This document shows, piece after piece, positions 6,260 through 6,979 of a stretch of DNA of 6,979 nt. Under the pieces are notes generated by a model. It was given only the letters and a program-made list of their open reading frames with translations. It did no database searches and was not told the origin of the DNA. Each line of letters starts with the position of its first letter. Positions within the stretch are counted from its first letter, which is position 1. Source of the DNA: Bacteroidales bacterium (GTDB taxonomy: Bacteria > Bacteroidota > Bacteroidia > Bacteroidales > UBA3824); NCBI GenBank assembly GCA_017530465.1, contig JAFXMJ010000152.1:1-6979 (forward strand). The letters are read 5' to 3'. Both the position numbers and the translations under genes were made by a program.

Positions 6260-6979
6260 ATGGGACAGTTTATCGACAGAGAGAATTATGGATTCAGAAG
6301 CGCAATCAACAGTGATTTTGTTGACAAATCGGGTCTGTTGAATATTCTCAACAGGAATTTGGGCTCTGAAAACAGATTTATGTGCATATCCCGCCCGCGA
6401 CGATTTGGCAAGTCGGTGGCGGCGGAGATGGCGTATGCGTATTACGACAGGAAGTCTAATTCAAGGAATCTCTTTGAAGGTTTGGAAATCACCAAATCTC
6501 CTGATTACGAGAAACATCTCAACAAATACCCGACTATTTTCATCGATTGGAACACCTTTGCCAACATCCCGGACAAAGACAAACTGAAAGAGGCGCAAAA
6601 AAGTATCATTGCCGATTTGAAACAATCGTATGACATACTGGAAGAAAAAAATTCGCTTAGCAAAGCACTTGCCGAAATCAACCTAAAAACCGGCGACCGA
6701 TTTATATTGATAATCGACGAATGGGATATGCTTGTCAGGGACGTTACACAGGAAATTCAAGACGAATATGTAGATTTTCTGCGCTCGATGTTCAAAAGTG
6801 CCGATGCAAAAAAAACATTCCTTCTCGTTTATATGACTGGCATTTTGCCGATTATAAAGATTAAAACTCAATCTGCACTAAACAATTTTAGAGAATACAG
6901 CATTATTTACCCCGCCGAAACAGCCAAATATTATGGCTTCACCGAACCAGAAGTGGAAAAAATCTGCAAGGATCACGGT
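6260..6979 (+). CDS. AAA-ATPase-like protein of the DUF1703/PD-(D/E)XK family (3' end beyond window)
   Basis: From the ATG at 6260 the frame is open for 240 codons to the window edge. The segment resembles the N-terminal AAA-ATPase-like domain (the PF09820 type), which in full-length members of about 500-550 residues is followed by a PD-(D/E)XK nuclease-like domain (PF08011 type); that part is not in the window. Motifs: residues 44-52 read SRPRRFGKS, the family's characteristic P-loop with Lys51-Ser52, lacking the first Gly of a standard Walker A. FILIIDEWD at 148-156 is a Walker B with Asp153-Glu154. YMTGILPIIK near 191-200, followed by ALNNF, matches the family's TG-x-x-x-I-x-K...LNN segment. 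There is no signal peptide or membrane segment, so it is cytoplasmic. The biological role of this family is not established; many copies occur in Bacteroidales genomes, and roles in nucleic-acid transactions or defence are only suggested. The gene is AT-richer by eye than the efflux genes. Confidence 0.88.
   Translation, partial: MGQFIDRENYGFRSAINSDFVDKSGLLNILNRNLGSENRFMCISRPRRFGKSVAAEMAYAYYDRKSNSRNLFEGLEITKSPDYEKHLNKYPTIFIDWNTFANIPDKDKLKEAQKSIIADLKQSYDILEEKNSLSKALAEINLKTGDRFILIIDEWDMLVRDVTQEIQDEYVDFLRSMFKSADAKKTFLLVYMTGILPIIKIKTQSALNNFREYSIIYPAETAKYYGFTEPEVEKICKDHG

Overview
The window looks like a chromosomal segment of a Bacteroidota bacterium, most likely order Bacteroidales. Three things point there. 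Upstream of three genes there is a TAnnTTTGC -7 box with TTTG or TTG 19-20 bases before it, the arrangement known for the Bacteroidetes primary sigma factor. A secreted GH97 glycosidase ends in what reads as a type IX secretion (Por) sorting domain. The last gene belongs to the AAA-ATPase-like/PD-(D/E)XK family that is abundant in Bacteroidales.

Layout. Positions 1-3811 (minus strand) hold a two-gene efflux operon: a lipoprotein membrane-fusion (adaptor) protein, then an RND inner-membrane pump whose 3' end runs off the left edge. The two genes overlap by 4 bases (ATGA), and the pump start is preceded by a perfect AGGAGG. Positions 3922-6126 (minus strand) hold a GH97-family glycoside hydrolase with a signal peptide, an acidic repetitive linker and a C-terminal sorting domain. 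Positions 6260-6979 (plus strand) hold the first 240 codons of an AAA-ATPase-like protein that runs off the right edge. The GH97 and ATPase genes are divergent, with back-to-back promoters in a 133-base gap. The only other non-coding gap is 3812-3921 (110 bases), which carries the efflux operon's own promoter. No stretch over 300 bases lacks a gene. I saw no tRNA, rRNA, CRISPR array, insertion sequence or convincing intrinsic terminator.

How the genes work together. The adaptor and pump are parts of one tripartite efflux complex; the outer-membrane channel (TolC type) is not in the window and may lie beyond the left edge. The GH97 enzyme is predicted to be exported and anchored or released at the cell surface, where it would act on alpha-glycosidic substrates. 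It has no SusC/SusD neighbours here. Nothing links the ATPase functionally to the others except the shared divergent promoter region.

I see no clearly new multi-gene system. The most unusual points are the surface-targeting architecture of the GH97 enzyme and its active-site residue pattern, which matches neither of the two textbook GH97 mechanisms as I recall them. Family assignments rest on motif recognition by eye, not on database searches.
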